Shown here: positions 15,225-21,851 of the stretch, piece by piece | Layout of the letters: each line of letters starts with the position of its first letter | How positions within the stretch are numbered: the first letter of the stretch is position 1 | Virus record (IMG/VR): IMGVR_UViG_3300025276_000201 | Span: 1 to 25,169 of that record | DNA from: a virus | Strand: one strand, 5' to 3' | Length of the DNA: 25,169 bases | Notes under the pieces: generated by a model | The model's database searches: none | Told to the model about the DNA's origin: nothing | Seen by the model: the letters and a program-made list of their open reading frames with translations, nothing else | Position numbers and translations under genes: made by a program

Positions 15225-17510
15225 ATGGCATTTACTTTAGAACAGAATGTACAGGGTGCTGCGGCATACGAAAGAGCTATTTCACCTACGTCAAATACTG
15301 GTCTTTCTCTAGCTGGTAGTCTCCTTGATGGGTTAAACACCTATGCTTTATCACAGGCTAGACAGGATCAGGCAGAGGCTCAGGCTGCTAACGCTGCTAG
15401 GGGTACTCAAACAGAAAGAGATAGGGCAGAGTTTGGTACTCTTCTTAATGCTGCTAGACAAGACCTTAATGCAGGAACAAACCCTGACGTTGTAGCTGCT
15501 ACATACGCACCAGAATTTGCCTCCCTTGGTCTAAACTCTAACCAAGAGGCTGTCCTAGCCAACACGTTTGGTGATAACATCTTTTCTGTTCCTGTTCAAA
15601 CGGCAGATGTAGCAGACATAGGTACTACTCTGTTTAACGATCAACCTGAATCTGTTCAACTTGGCCTTATTGCTCTAGAATTACAGAGAGCAGAACAGAA
15701 CGGTGAAAACATTGACACTACTACAGCTTCTATGAGGGCTGTTGGTACTCTGATGACGACCACTGCTCAGGCTCAATCGTCTCTTCAGGCAGGTAACCTC
15801 AACTATGCTCAAGGTTTCCAAGGTAACATGCAGACCCTTGACAGGCTAGGAGAAGCAGTGGGTGCTGCACTCTCAGTTGAAGTAGAGGGCGGTAACTTTA
15901 ACCTACAAGACCTTTCTAGGCTTCGTACAGGGTATGACATGCTCCGTACACACAGAGCCTTCATGCAACCATCTGGTACTCTCAATGCAGAACTCTGGGA
16001 GCAGATGAACACTAAGTTAACATCTATTGATAGACTGTTTACAGCTATTGAAGACTACGATGAAAAAGATGCTACAGCTAGGGCAACAGCACTCATGGCT
16101 AACGTGGCCCTGAATGTCTCACAGGATAACCCAATGGCTATTCTTGCTATGAATAGTCCAGAGATGATGGAAAGAATTGCTGCTCAAATAGCACCTGACT
16201 TCGCCACTGAGTTGGCTACAAATGGTAGCCTGCTTGACAATGTTGTAAGCTACAGAGACTTTGACTTTGATCCCTCTATTGTCGCAATGATGGGTTTTGA
16301 TGTAGAAGATGCAGACACACCTGCTGTTTTGCAGACGCCTGAAACTGTGTTTCCTACTAACTTGGCAGAAAGTCATGCTGCAACAGTAGCAGACCCTGCA
16401 CTCTTGACACAATCGCTAGGTCAGCTGAGGCAGTTGACAGAGGCTATGGCTTCTGCACCTGATCAGGTTCTTGCTACTCCAGAAGCTAGAGAAGCTTGGA
16501 CTTCTAACGTAGCAAACATGGCTTACCTTCTGTCTGAGGTTCCTAACCCGTCTACTCAAAACCTTGACTCACTCTTCTCCAATCAAAACCTGACTATTCT
16601 TAGAAGAATAGAATCAGAGGGTGGAGATGTTGCTGAACAGGCTACTATGCTCAGACAGCAAATGGCTCAAGCCCTTAGAACATCTTCTAACAAGTATGCT
16701 ATCACAGCACTTGGTCAGATTCAACAGATTCCTGCTGTTTCTATGAACCCAGAAACTCTGACTATTGAGTTGAACAATGCTCAAGAGTACCAAGGTATTC
16801 AGGCTGTTGTTGACTTATATTACGATGGGGACTTTACAAAACTTTGGAGAGAAGGTCCAGCTGCTTGGTCGAACTTGAGAAACAGACTTGCTAGGTCTGG
16901 TGCTATTACTCCAGATAGTCCTGAGTATGAAAGTTTCCTAGCCTCTACTATATCTATCAATCCTTCTGAACCTGAGTCTATTATCTGGAGAAATCTTGGT
17001 GGTAGATACTCACAGTTCTCTGGTGTAACTGACAGGCTTCAAAGGTTTAGACAGTACGAAGAAAACTTAAACCTTGACACAGGTCTTCAGAGTATCATTG
17101 ACAATGCTACTAGAGCTATTGATGAGGCTTCTACAGACGAGGCTCGTATTGCTAGGGGTGAGATCATCAGGACTACTCTTCCACCTGCTGAGGTTGCACC
17201 TACTGAGGCCCCTCTTGCAGCTATGGGAGTACAGGGTTCAGGCACTGAGCAAGACCCTATTAACTTCACTAATGAAACAGGCATGACTGCTGAGATGTTC
17301 CAAGCTGTACCAGCTGGGACATACTACAGAGACCCAACAGGTCTTGTGTCACAGAAGAGAGAAGGGTCACGGGTTGTTAACAACGATAGGGGTGATGGTG
17401 ATCCACTAGGCTCAGGTATTATGACCCCAGCTTCGAGAGAGGAATATGATGAACTTCCTTCTGGTACTCGCTGGCGTGATCCTGATGGCAACATCCGTAC
17501 TAAACCTTAA
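15225..17510 (+). CDS. Internal virion protein, 761 residues (T7 gp15-like by size)
   Basis: This 761-residue protein begins with FTLEQNVQGAAAYERAISP and an alanine/glutamine-rich helix, and is helical and acidic through most of its length. That is the usual character of the middle-sized ejection protein. The C-terminal ~90 residues differ: they carry two copies of a P-x-GT-x-x-RDP-x-G unit (residues 696-706 and 745-755), the second ending in NIRTKP. This looks like a small terminal module found on other marine phage virion proteins. AAGGAG nine bases upstream supports the start. In the first 15 arginines I counted seven AGA, six AGG and two CGT. Gene order relative to the 1516-residue protein is the reverse of T7 gp15-gp16. 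Confidence 0.68.
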   Translation: MAFTLEQNVQGAAAYERAISPTSNTGLSLAGSLLDGLNTYALSQARQDQAEAQAANAARGTQTERDRAEFGTLLNAARQDLNAGTNPDVVAATYAPEFASLGLNSNQEAVLANTFGDNIFSVPVQTADVADIGTTLFNDQPESVQLGLIALELQRAEQNGENIDTTTASMRAVGTLMTTTAQAQSSLQAGNLNYAQGFQGNMQTLDRLGEAVGAALSVEVEGGNFNLQDLSRLRTGYDMLRTHRAFMQPSGTLNAELWEQMNTKLTSIDRLFTAIEDYDEKDATARATALMANVALNVSQDNPMAILAMNSPEMMERIAAQIAPDFATELATNGSLLDNVVSYRDFDFDPSIVAMMGFDVEDADTPAVLQTPETVFPTNLAESHAATVADPALLTQSLGQLRQLTEAMASAPDQVLATPEAREAWTSNVANMAYLLSEVPNPSTQNLDSLFSNQNLTILRRIESEGGDVAEQATMLRQQMAQALRTSSNKYAITALGQIQQIPAVSMNPETLTIELNNAQEYQGIQAVVDLYYDGDFTKLWREGPAAWSNLRNRLARSGAITPDSPEYESFLASTISINPSEPESIIWRNLGGRYSQFSGVTDRLQRFRQYEENLNLDTGLQSIIDNATRAIDEASTDEARIARGEIIRTTLPPAEVAPTEAPLAAMGVQGSGTEQDPINFTNETGMTAEMFQAVPAGTYYRDPTGLVSQKREGSRVVNNDRGDGDPLGSGIMTPASREEYDELPSGTRWRDPDGNIRTKP
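17310..17489 (+). repeat. Two-copy C-terminal protein repeat in the 761-residue virion protein
   Basis: PAGTYYRDPTG (17310-17342) and PSGTRWRDPDG (17457-17489) are 49 residues apart and align without gaps at P, GT, RDP and G. Each is preceded by a short helix with a conserved F/Y and acidic residues (AEMFQAV, EEYDEL). The repeat is at the protein level; DNA identity is moderate. Confidence 0.65.
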
Positions 17511-17520
17511 AGGAAATATA

Positions 17521-18501
17521 ATGGCTTGGCACACAGAAATAGACGACCCTATTGAAGCAGCTGTAGCAGGGGCTATATCTTCTACTACTCCTGATGTTGT
17601 AGACGTAGGCAATGATACCGTTGCTCCTGATGGTAACACCTTTAGGCAGGGTGACAGGGATGCTGGACCTAACGGAGACATTCGTTCTGCTCAGACAAAC
17701 ATGGTTAGGATGGGTATTGAGGGTGTCGGAGAAGTCGATGGCGTCTACGGCAGAAACACTATGAATGGTGTTCAGGATGCTCAAGAGATGTTCGGTTTAC
17801 CTCGTACTGGTGTACTTGACCAAGCTACTCAGGACGCATTTAATAACCTGACAGATGATCAGATTGCTTTCTTTACGAGTGAGACAGAGGCGGAGGCTCC
17901 TGCTGCTGTAGAAGAAACTCCTGCTCCTGCTGAAGAAGAAACGACTCAAAAAGGTCTTCCTTCCAACATCGACTTTGGTTTTATTGCTCAACAAGAAGGT
18001 GACAAATCTTCTATGTATATCCCTATGGAAAATGGGAGAGCTATGGACAGTTCGGGACCAACCATAGGTATGGGTGTTGATTTTGGGCAGAAGTCTCCTC
18101 AAGAACTTGCAGGGTTGCCGCAGGAACTACGAACAAAACTTGAACCTTATACAAATATACGGGGGCAAGAGGCAGTAAACTTCGTTAGAAATAACCCTCT
18201 ATCCCTTAGTCAAGAAGAAAGACAGATTGTAAATGCTTGGTCTAAACAGGCTGAAACTTCTAGAGTAATTGCGTTGTGGGAAAGAGACTCTGATACTCCT
18301 TGGTCCTCCCTGACACCACAACAGGCTACAGCTGTTGCGTCTGTTATGTATCAGTACGGAAGTTACAGAGTTAGGAATCCTAGCTTCTGGAATGCTGCCA
18401 CTAGAGGTGATTGGGCTGTTGTTGAAAACGAACTAAGAAACTTTGGTGACAGTTATGGTGCTCGAAGAAACAGAGAAGCAAATTACCTGACGGGAAGGTA
18501 A
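17521..18501 (+). CDS. Pesticin-fold muramidase with N-terminal peptidoglycan-binding domain (endolysin)
   Basis: This 326-residue protein is predicted to cleave the glycan strands of peptidoglycan. Residues about 54-108 (RSAQTNMVRMG ... DGVYGRNTMNGVQDAQ ... TGVLDQATQDAF) form a peptidoglycan-binding type 1 domain. A Pro/Glu/Ala linker covers 121-143. The catalytic domain starts near 150 with FIAQQEG (E159) and continues to SGPTIGMGVDFGQ (T181, D187). E-to-T spacing of 22 and E-to-D of 28 is close to the E178/T201/D207 triad known for pesticin. No signal peptide is present, so release would need a holin. The ATG at 17521 follows AAGGA (17510-17514); the frame is open further upstream inside the preceding gene, but that start lacks support. 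A virion-carried role is possible, because it follows the ejection proteins. Confidence 0.85.
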   Translation: MAWHTEIDDPIEAAVAGAISSTTPDVVDVGNDTVAPDGNTFRQGDRDAGPNGDIRSAQTNMVRMGIEGVGEVDGVYGRNTMNGVQDAQEMFGLPRTGVLDQATQDAFNNLTDDQIAFFTSETEAEAPAAVEETPAPAEEETTQKGLPSNIDFGFIAQQEGDKSSMYIPMENGRAMDSSGPTIGMGVDFGQKSPQELAGLPQELRTKLEPYTNIRGQEAVNFVRNNPLSLSQEERQIVNAWSKQAETSRVIALWERDSDTPWSSLTPQQATAVASVMYQYGSYRVRNPSFWNAATRGDWAVVENELRNFGDSYGARRNREANYLTGR

Positions 18502-18504
18502 CTA

Positions 18505-18846
18505 ATGAAACTCCTAGCATCCCTTACCCTCATACTCCTCCTGTCAGGCTGCTTAGGTAACCCTCTCTCCCTTCTGGGTGGGGGTGGTGGCCCTAACGTA
18601 GCTGCTAACGTACAGGCGGGGGCTGAGAACAACCAGACAGGTGCTCAGGTAGGTGACATCATCAAGGCTGATACAGTCAACAATGGTGTCACCCCTAGTG
18701 GTGCTATCGACTCACTCAACGTAATAAACGAGGACATCCCACCTTGGGTCATCCTTCTTCTAATCCTTGGTTGGGTACTACCTTCTCCTCAGGAAATCTG
18801 GAGAGGCTTTCTTAAAACAATAACACTAGGCAGGTACAAAGGATGA
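18505..18846 (+). CDS. Lipoprotein with C-terminal membrane segment, candidate u-spanin
   Basis: This 113-residue protein has a signal peptide ending in a lipobox (LLSGC, Cys16). A glycine-rich and Asn/Ala/Gln-rich periplasmic-type stretch follows (about 20-75). A hydrophobic segment lies at about 78-92 (PPWVILLLILGWVLPSP), followed by a basic tail (WRGFLKTITLGRYKG). A lipid anchor for the outer membrane plus a C-terminal transmembrane segment is the architecture of unimolecular spanins such as T1 gp11, which fuse the two membranes at the last lysis step. The periplasmic stretch is short (~60 residues), so an o-spanin-like role is also possible. It lies directly behind the muramidase gene, with GGAAGG before its ATG. 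Confidence 0.65.
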   Translation: MKLLASLTLILLLSGCLGNPLSLLGGGGGPNVAANVQAGAENNQTGAQVGDIIKADTVNNGVTPSGAIDSLNVINEDIPPWVILLLILGWVLPSPQEIWRGFLKTITLGRYKG

Positions 18847-19307
18847 TAGCAGGACTCAAGAGGGCTTACCAACAAATAGCTAATGATAACGGCCCAGCAC
18901 AACTAATTACTTACAGCTTCTGGGGTGTAATTTTAGCTGGTTTATTTTATGGAGTAGACCCCTCCTGCTTTTCTAACGAGCTAATTATCACATGGGGTGT
19001 AGCAAGTGCAGCTGTAGTCCCTATTACTTTCTGGGGCAATAAGACCCTTCTAAAGTTTATCTTACTGTTTGACACAGTGTTTACAGCCTACATCCTAACC
19101 CTACTACTCATGCACGTTCCACATAGTCCTGAGTTTGTTTACTCTATCTCAACTCTACAAGGAATAAAAGAAGCCTCAAGAGGTATTTCAATCCAAAGTA
19201 TATCTGAGTGGTTCCACGTAGGAGCACTCGTGTGGATGTCGTTTCATTCTATCTACTTAGCAAACCTAACACAAAGACAAATATTAGAAAAGAAAAGGTT
19301 TAGTTAA
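18843..19307 (+). CDS. Four-segment integral membrane protein, possible holin
   Basis: This 154-residue protein starts at an ATGA overlap with the lipoprotein gene. Hydrophobic segments lie at about 20-38 (LITYSFWGVILAGLFYGV), 47-64 (IITWGVASAAVVPITFW), 68-91 (LLKFILLFDTVFTAYILTLLLM) and 121-142 (EWFHVGALVWMSFHSIYLANL). The N-terminus (KRAYQ) and C-terminus (RQILEKKRF) are basic, which suggests both lie in the cytoplasm. Position in the lysis block suits a holin, but I recognise no holin family. Most holins are smaller. Confidence 0.5.
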   Translation: MIAGLKRAYQQIANDNGPAQLITYSFWGVILAGLFYGVDPSCFSNELIITWGVASAAVVPITFWGNKTLLKFILLFDTVFTAYILTLLLMHVPHSPEFVYSISTLQGIKEASRGISIQSISEWFHVGALVWMSFHSIYLANLTQRQILEKKRFS

Positions 19308-19600
19308 TGGACTACCAACAGTTCCTTCCCGTTATCGTTGCTGTCATAGGTTCGGCTGGCCTATGGACGTTCCTGTCGCAGAAAGCCAAGTTAGCACATG
19401 AAAAGAGTATGAAGGATGAAGCAACTGTGGCTCAGTTTAACGAGACCTTGAAGGATCAAGTCGATGGGCTTGTCAGGAAAGTTGACAAACTATCTGAAGA
19501 CAAAGAGAAGCTTCTTCTTGAGATGAGTGACATGAAGGCTGCACTGGCAGAGGCCAACGTAACTATTAAACACTTAGAAGAATTGTTGAGGGCAAGGTAA
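19307..19600 (+). CDS. Membrane-anchored coiled-coil protein (lysis block)
   Basis: This 97-residue protein begins one base inside the previous stop codon. An N-terminal hydrophobic segment (residues about 6-24, FLPVIVAVIGSAGLWTFL) is followed by a long charged heptad-like coiled coil (about 27-95). This is the outline of an i-spanin (Rz-type) and of some small phage holin-like proteins. Lysines directly after the membrane segment (SQKAKLAHEK) suggest the coiled coil may stay in the cytoplasm, which argues against a spanin. The function is unresolved. Confidence 0.5.
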   Translation: MDYQQFLPVIVAVIGSAGLWTFLSQKAKLAHEKSMKDEATVAQFNETLKDQVDGLVRKVDKLSEDKEKLLLEMSDMKAALAEANVTIKHLEELLRAR

Positions 19601-19851
19601 TGGTGAAGAGACTAGACAAGTCAAAGATGAAGTGTAATACCCCACGCACTACTCCTGACCACCCATCTAAGTCTCACGTTGTTAAGGCTTGTGAGAGTGG
19701 TAAAGAAAAGATCATCCGCTTTGGGCAGAAGGGTGTCAAGGGTAGTCCAGATGGCACAGCTAGGAACAAAGCATTCAAGGCTCGTCATGCCAAGAACATT
19801 AAGAAGGGCAAGATGAGTGCAGCATACTGGGCTAATAAGGTGAAATGGTAA
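19600..19851 (+). CDS. Basic small phage protein, DUF5872-like
   Basis: This 83-residue protein overlaps the previous stop by one base. It has 23 Lys/Arg and five Asp/Glu, giving a strong positive charge. The strings HVVKACESGKEKIIRFGQ (residues 26-43) and FKARHAKNIKKGKMSAAYWANKVKW (59-83) resemble a small domain seen in marine phages and giant viruses that I remember as DUF5872. No enzymatic function is known to me. Two further very basic mini-proteins follow, so DNA or RNA binding is plausible but not shown. Confidence 0.65.
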   Translation: MVKRLDKSKMKCNTPRTTPDHPSKSHVVKACESGKEKIIRFGQKGVKGSPDGTARNKAFKARHAKNIKKGKMSAAYWANKVKW

Positions 19852-19997
19852 TGGCTAAAGGACTATATGCAAACATCCATGCTAAACGAAAACGTATTGC
19901 AGCTGGATCAGGTGAGAAGATGAGGAAGGTCGGCAGCAAGGGTGCTCCTACTGCTAAGAACTTTAAACAAGCAGCTAAGACTGCAAAAAGGAGGTAA
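19851..19997 (+). CDS. 48-residue basic mini-protein
   Basis: The ATG overlaps the previous stop by one base. The product starts MAKGLYANIHAKRKRIAAG and ends AAKTAKRR; it has 15 Lys/Arg and one Glu in 48 residues. The GLYANIHAKRKRIAAGSGE string is one that I recall recurring in small phage proteins placed near lysis genes. Glycine, serine and proline (GSKGAPTAK) make it likely to be flexible. No function is known. Its last two arginine codons plus the stop double as the ribosome-binding site of the next gene. Confidence 0.65.
   Translation: MAKGLYANIHAKRKRIAAGSGEKMRKVGSKGAPTAKNFKQAAKTAKRR
19988..19995 (+). promoter_or_regulatory. Exact AAGGAGGT ribosome-binding site inside the preceding gene
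   Basis: AAGGAGGT at 19988-19995 is a full 8-base match to the 16S anti-Shine-Dalgarno. It lies across the last codons (AAA AGG AGG TAA) of the 48-residue gene, four bases before the ATG at 20000. It is the strongest ribosome site I saw in the window and decides the start of the 38-residue gene. Confidence 0.8.
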
Positions 19998-19999
19998 CA

Positions 20000-20116
20000 A
20001 TGGTTAAGAAACCTACAAAGAAGAAAGCACCAAAGGGCTTTCACTACATGCCCAACGGAAAGCTCATGAAGGGTACAAAACACCCGACAAAAAAGACTAA
20101 GAAGTCAGGTTATTAA
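20000..20116 (+). CDS. 38-residue lysine-rich mini-protein
   Basis: The product starts MVKKPTKKKAPKGFHYMPNG and ends TKKSGY; it has 13 lysines, two histidines and no acidic residue in 38 residues. It is expressed from the strong AAGGAGGT site directly upstream. It is the last + strand gene before the terminator at 20126. FHYMPNG-LMKG is a short central motif that may be a zipper of aromatic and glycine residues around a basic tail. Size and composition resemble small nucleic-acid-binding peptides, but no family is recognised. Confidence 0.6.
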   Translation: MVKKPTKKKAPKGFHYMPNGKLMKGTKHPTKKTKKSGY

Positions 20117-20125
20117 AATAAGTAA

Positions 20126-20162
20126 GCCCCCAAGGATTAAGTTCCAAGGGGGCTTTTATTTT
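20126..20162. terminator. Hairpin terminator at the convergent operon junction
   Basis: GCCCCC (20126-20131) pairs with GGGGGC (20148-20153). A two-by-two A/A mismatch and GGA/TCC extend the stem around a loop of six. TTTTATTTT follows (20154-20162). Read leftward, the same stem is followed by a T-rich stretch (complement of AAAATAAG upstream), so it may also stop transcription of the - strand operon just past the tRNA. Confidence 0.82.
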
Positions 20163-20238
20163 GGTCTTCTCTGTAGGACTCGAACCTACAACCTAGTCAT
20201 TAGAAGTGACTTGCTCTATCCAGTTGAGCTAAGAGAAG
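20162..20238 (-). tRNA. tRNA-Arg (anticodon UCU), with encoded CCA
   Basis: The complement folds into a full cloverleaf of 77 bases. Acceptor CTTCTCT/AGAGAAG is seven perfect pairs; D stem is GCTC/GAGC; anticodon stem AGTCA/TGACT holds loop CTTCTAA; T stem GTAGG/CCTAC holds TTCGAGT. The discriminator is A and CCA is encoded (20162-20164). The anticodon TCT reads AGA and AGG. The 5' base at 20238 directly follows the stop codon of the upstream gene on the same strand. The CCA end overlaps the terminator's T run. Confidence 0.95.
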
Positions 20239-20421
20239 TTACACTTGATCCTGCCACTGGTAGCAGTTCATCTCAATGAGTTCTTTATCAGTATTGTTTT
20301 GAATAACTTGGTATAAAACTAGGGCATCTTCCATACAAGCACTATCAGTAGTGTAGACTTTAGGAGGAGTAAAGCTGACACAAACAAAACCTTGGCAGAC
20401 TACAGCAATCAAACTAAACAT
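20239..20421 (-). CDS. Small cysteine-containing, possibly exported protein
   Basis: This 60-residue protein has a hydrophobic N-terminus (MFSLIAVVCQGFVCVSF) that could act as a membrane anchor or a weak signal sequence. It has cysteines at residues 9, 14, 29 and 53. The later part contains TTDSACMEDALVLY and a tryptophan near the end. This size and layout recur in marine phage genomes as short proteins of unknown function. GGGAG lies six bases before the ATG. Its stop codon TAA ends at 20239, the base next to the mature 5' end of the tRNA. Confidence 0.65.
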   Translation of the reverse strand: MFSLIAVVCQGFVCVSFTPPKVYTTDSACMEDALVLYQVIQNNTDKELIEMNCYQWQDQV

Positions 20422-20422
20422 A

Positions 20423-20698
20423 TTAACTCCCTTCCATCTCAGTAATCAAACGATCTAAGTACCACCTTGCTTTTCGTAGGTCCTCTACTGGCTTACCCTT
20501 GTATCGGTATCGGTGCATGTACTTCTTAGCATTGCCTTCTAGGTAGCCCATGAACATCATGTGATCCATGTTGTCCTTCATGTAGTCAATACATTCGATA
20601 GCACCATCACCGTAGTGTGCAGGTTTATTAACTACATCCTCGTACTCGTGTTGTTTTACATCTGCGTGTGCTAGATTTTCTATGTTCCACTTAGCCAT
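20423..20698 (-). CDS. DUF3310 protein
   Basis: This 91-residue protein contains NKPAHYGDGAIECID (residues about 25-39), DHMMFMGYLEGNAKKYMHRY and LRKARWYLDRLI, the signature of the DUF3310 (SaV-like) family. These proteins are common in phage metabolism regions; the function is unknown to me. The ATG at 20698 overlaps the PhoH stop by one base and has GAAGGAG upstream. An in-frame ATG at 20731 lies inside the PhoH gene and is less likely. Confidence 0.85.
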   Translation of the reverse strand: MAKWNIENLAHADVKQHEYEDVVNKPAHYGDGAIECIDYMKDNMDHMMFMGYLEGNAKKYMHRYRYKGKPVEDLRKARWYLDRLITEMEGS

Positions 20699-21405
20699 TA
20701 CAAATTCTCCTTCATAAATACCTTCACCCACTCAGCACATATACCACTTCTAACAATGTCGTCAACCCCAAACTCAATGATGGGTACGTCAAGCATATGC
20801 TTCTTAGCTAGGTGAATAACTTTAGACAGACCATCTGCTTCCTTCAAGTCTGACTGTTGTGCATCACCGTTAAGGACAATCGTAGAGCCTTCGCCTACTC
20901 GTGTCAACAACATCTTAAGTTCGTGTGCTGTGATGTTCTGTGCTTCGTCTACAATTATGAAGGCATTATCGAAACTACGGCCCCGCATAAGAGCAAGAGG
21001 AGCCATCTCAATGTTACCGTTCTTGATCCCTGTTTCGACTGCTCCTTTCCCAAGGTGTTTCTCCAGAACGTCCAAGACAGGTAAAGCCCAAGGCATTGTC
21101 TTCTCATGTAGGTCTCCTTTCAAGAACCCTAGTTCCTTACCTACAGCTACGTGTGGTCTAGTGACAACGATCTTGTCAATCTCTTTGAGAGTATACTGGT
21201 CAGCTGCGTAGGTTGCTGTGACGTAGGTCTTACCTGTACCAGCTGGTCCAAGGATAAACACCTGACTGCTTTCAGTAAGGGCTTTGATTAACTTACCTTG
21301 GTTGTCAGTACGAGGTACGATACCTGAGGTCTTCTTAGCTGAGGCTCCCTTATATGTGGTCTTACGACGAGTACGTGTTTGTTTCTTGGGAGGTTCATTA
21401 CTCAT
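20698..21405 (-). CDS. phoH: PhoH-like ATPase
   Basis: This 235-residue protein belongs to the PhoH family of P-loop NTPases, common in marine phages and named from phosphate-starvation genes. A lysine/arginine-rich N-terminus (about residues 7-25) precedes the Walker A loop GPAGTGKT (53-60). VTRPHVAVGKELGFLKGD lies near 81-98. The Walker B string IVDEAQN is at 151-157, and LLTRVGEGSTIVLNGDAQQSD near 166-186 matches the family's sensor-like region. Its role in phages is not settled; RNA-related ATPase activity is often proposed. It begins with an ATGA overlap with the upstream gene. Confidence 0.93.
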   Translation of the reverse strand: MSNEPPKKQTRTRRKTTYKGASAKKTSGIVPRTDNQGKLIKALTESSQVFILGPAGTGKTYVTATYAADQYTLKEIDKIVVTRPHVAVGKELGFLKGDLHEKTMPWALPVLDVLEKHLGKGAVETGIKNGNIEMAPLALMRGRSFDNAFIIVDEAQNITAHELKMLLTRVGEGSTIVLNGDAQQSDLKEADGLSKVIHLAKKHMLDVPIIEFGVDDIVRSGICAEWVKVFMKENL

Positions 21406-21851
21406 AGCTTGATCAACTCTGCTGATGTGTAAGGGATGTGGAAGAACTTCTCACCCTTCTGGATGTAACGACCCTTAGCTTCCTTAAGGCTTTTATCTGT
21501 CAACAGTGTGTCCTTGATACGCCATGCCTGTTTGAAGTCAGGACGAAAGACGTAGAAGTTAAGCACACTAAACGGGGATGACTTATACATTTCTAACAAC
21601 CTTTTCTTTCTTTCTGGGATACGAATTTCTTCCCAGTGAGAGGGCCAATCACCCTTCCATGCTGTCTTAACTTCTGCTTCGTTGTAGTAAGTATGAGTAC
21701 CCTTCTGAGAAATTACATCTACGTTGAAGTTCTCCTCGTTGTTCACAATAGTGTGTCCGTTATCTTCAAGGTAAAAGACTAGAGCATTACGGGCTGGTGC
21801 ATCATAGGCTTCGTACAAAGCTTTGTTGAATTGCTTCCTTACACCTGTCAT
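21402..21851 (-). CDS. PD-(D/E)XK nuclease-like protein
   Basis: This 149-residue protein shows the core layout of the PD-(D/E)XK superfamily. Residues NVDVISQK (Asp45) are followed by a strand pair and EAEVKTAW (Glu60, Lys62). A helix and an aromatic strand (FSVLNFYVFRPDF) come next. The spacing D-15-E-x-K is within the range of such nucleases. The C-terminal part is basic. It lies between glutaredoxin and PhoH with ATGA overlaps at both ends. I do not recognise a specific family; a DNA-binding rather than cleaving role is possible. Confidence 0.55.
   Translation of the reverse strand: MTGVRKQFNKALYEAYDAPARNALVFYLEDNGHTIVNNEENFNVDVISQKGTHTYYNEAEVKTAWKGDWPSHWEEIRIPERKKRLLEMYKSSPFSVLNFYVFRPDFKQAWRIKDTLLTDKSLKEAKGRYIQKGEKFFHIPYTSAELIKL

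Noticed and set aside
17446-17520. Longer N-terminus for the muramidase
   Set aside because: The frame is open upstream, but that part lies in the coding end of the previous gene, and the ATG at 17521 has a clear AAGGA site at the right distance.
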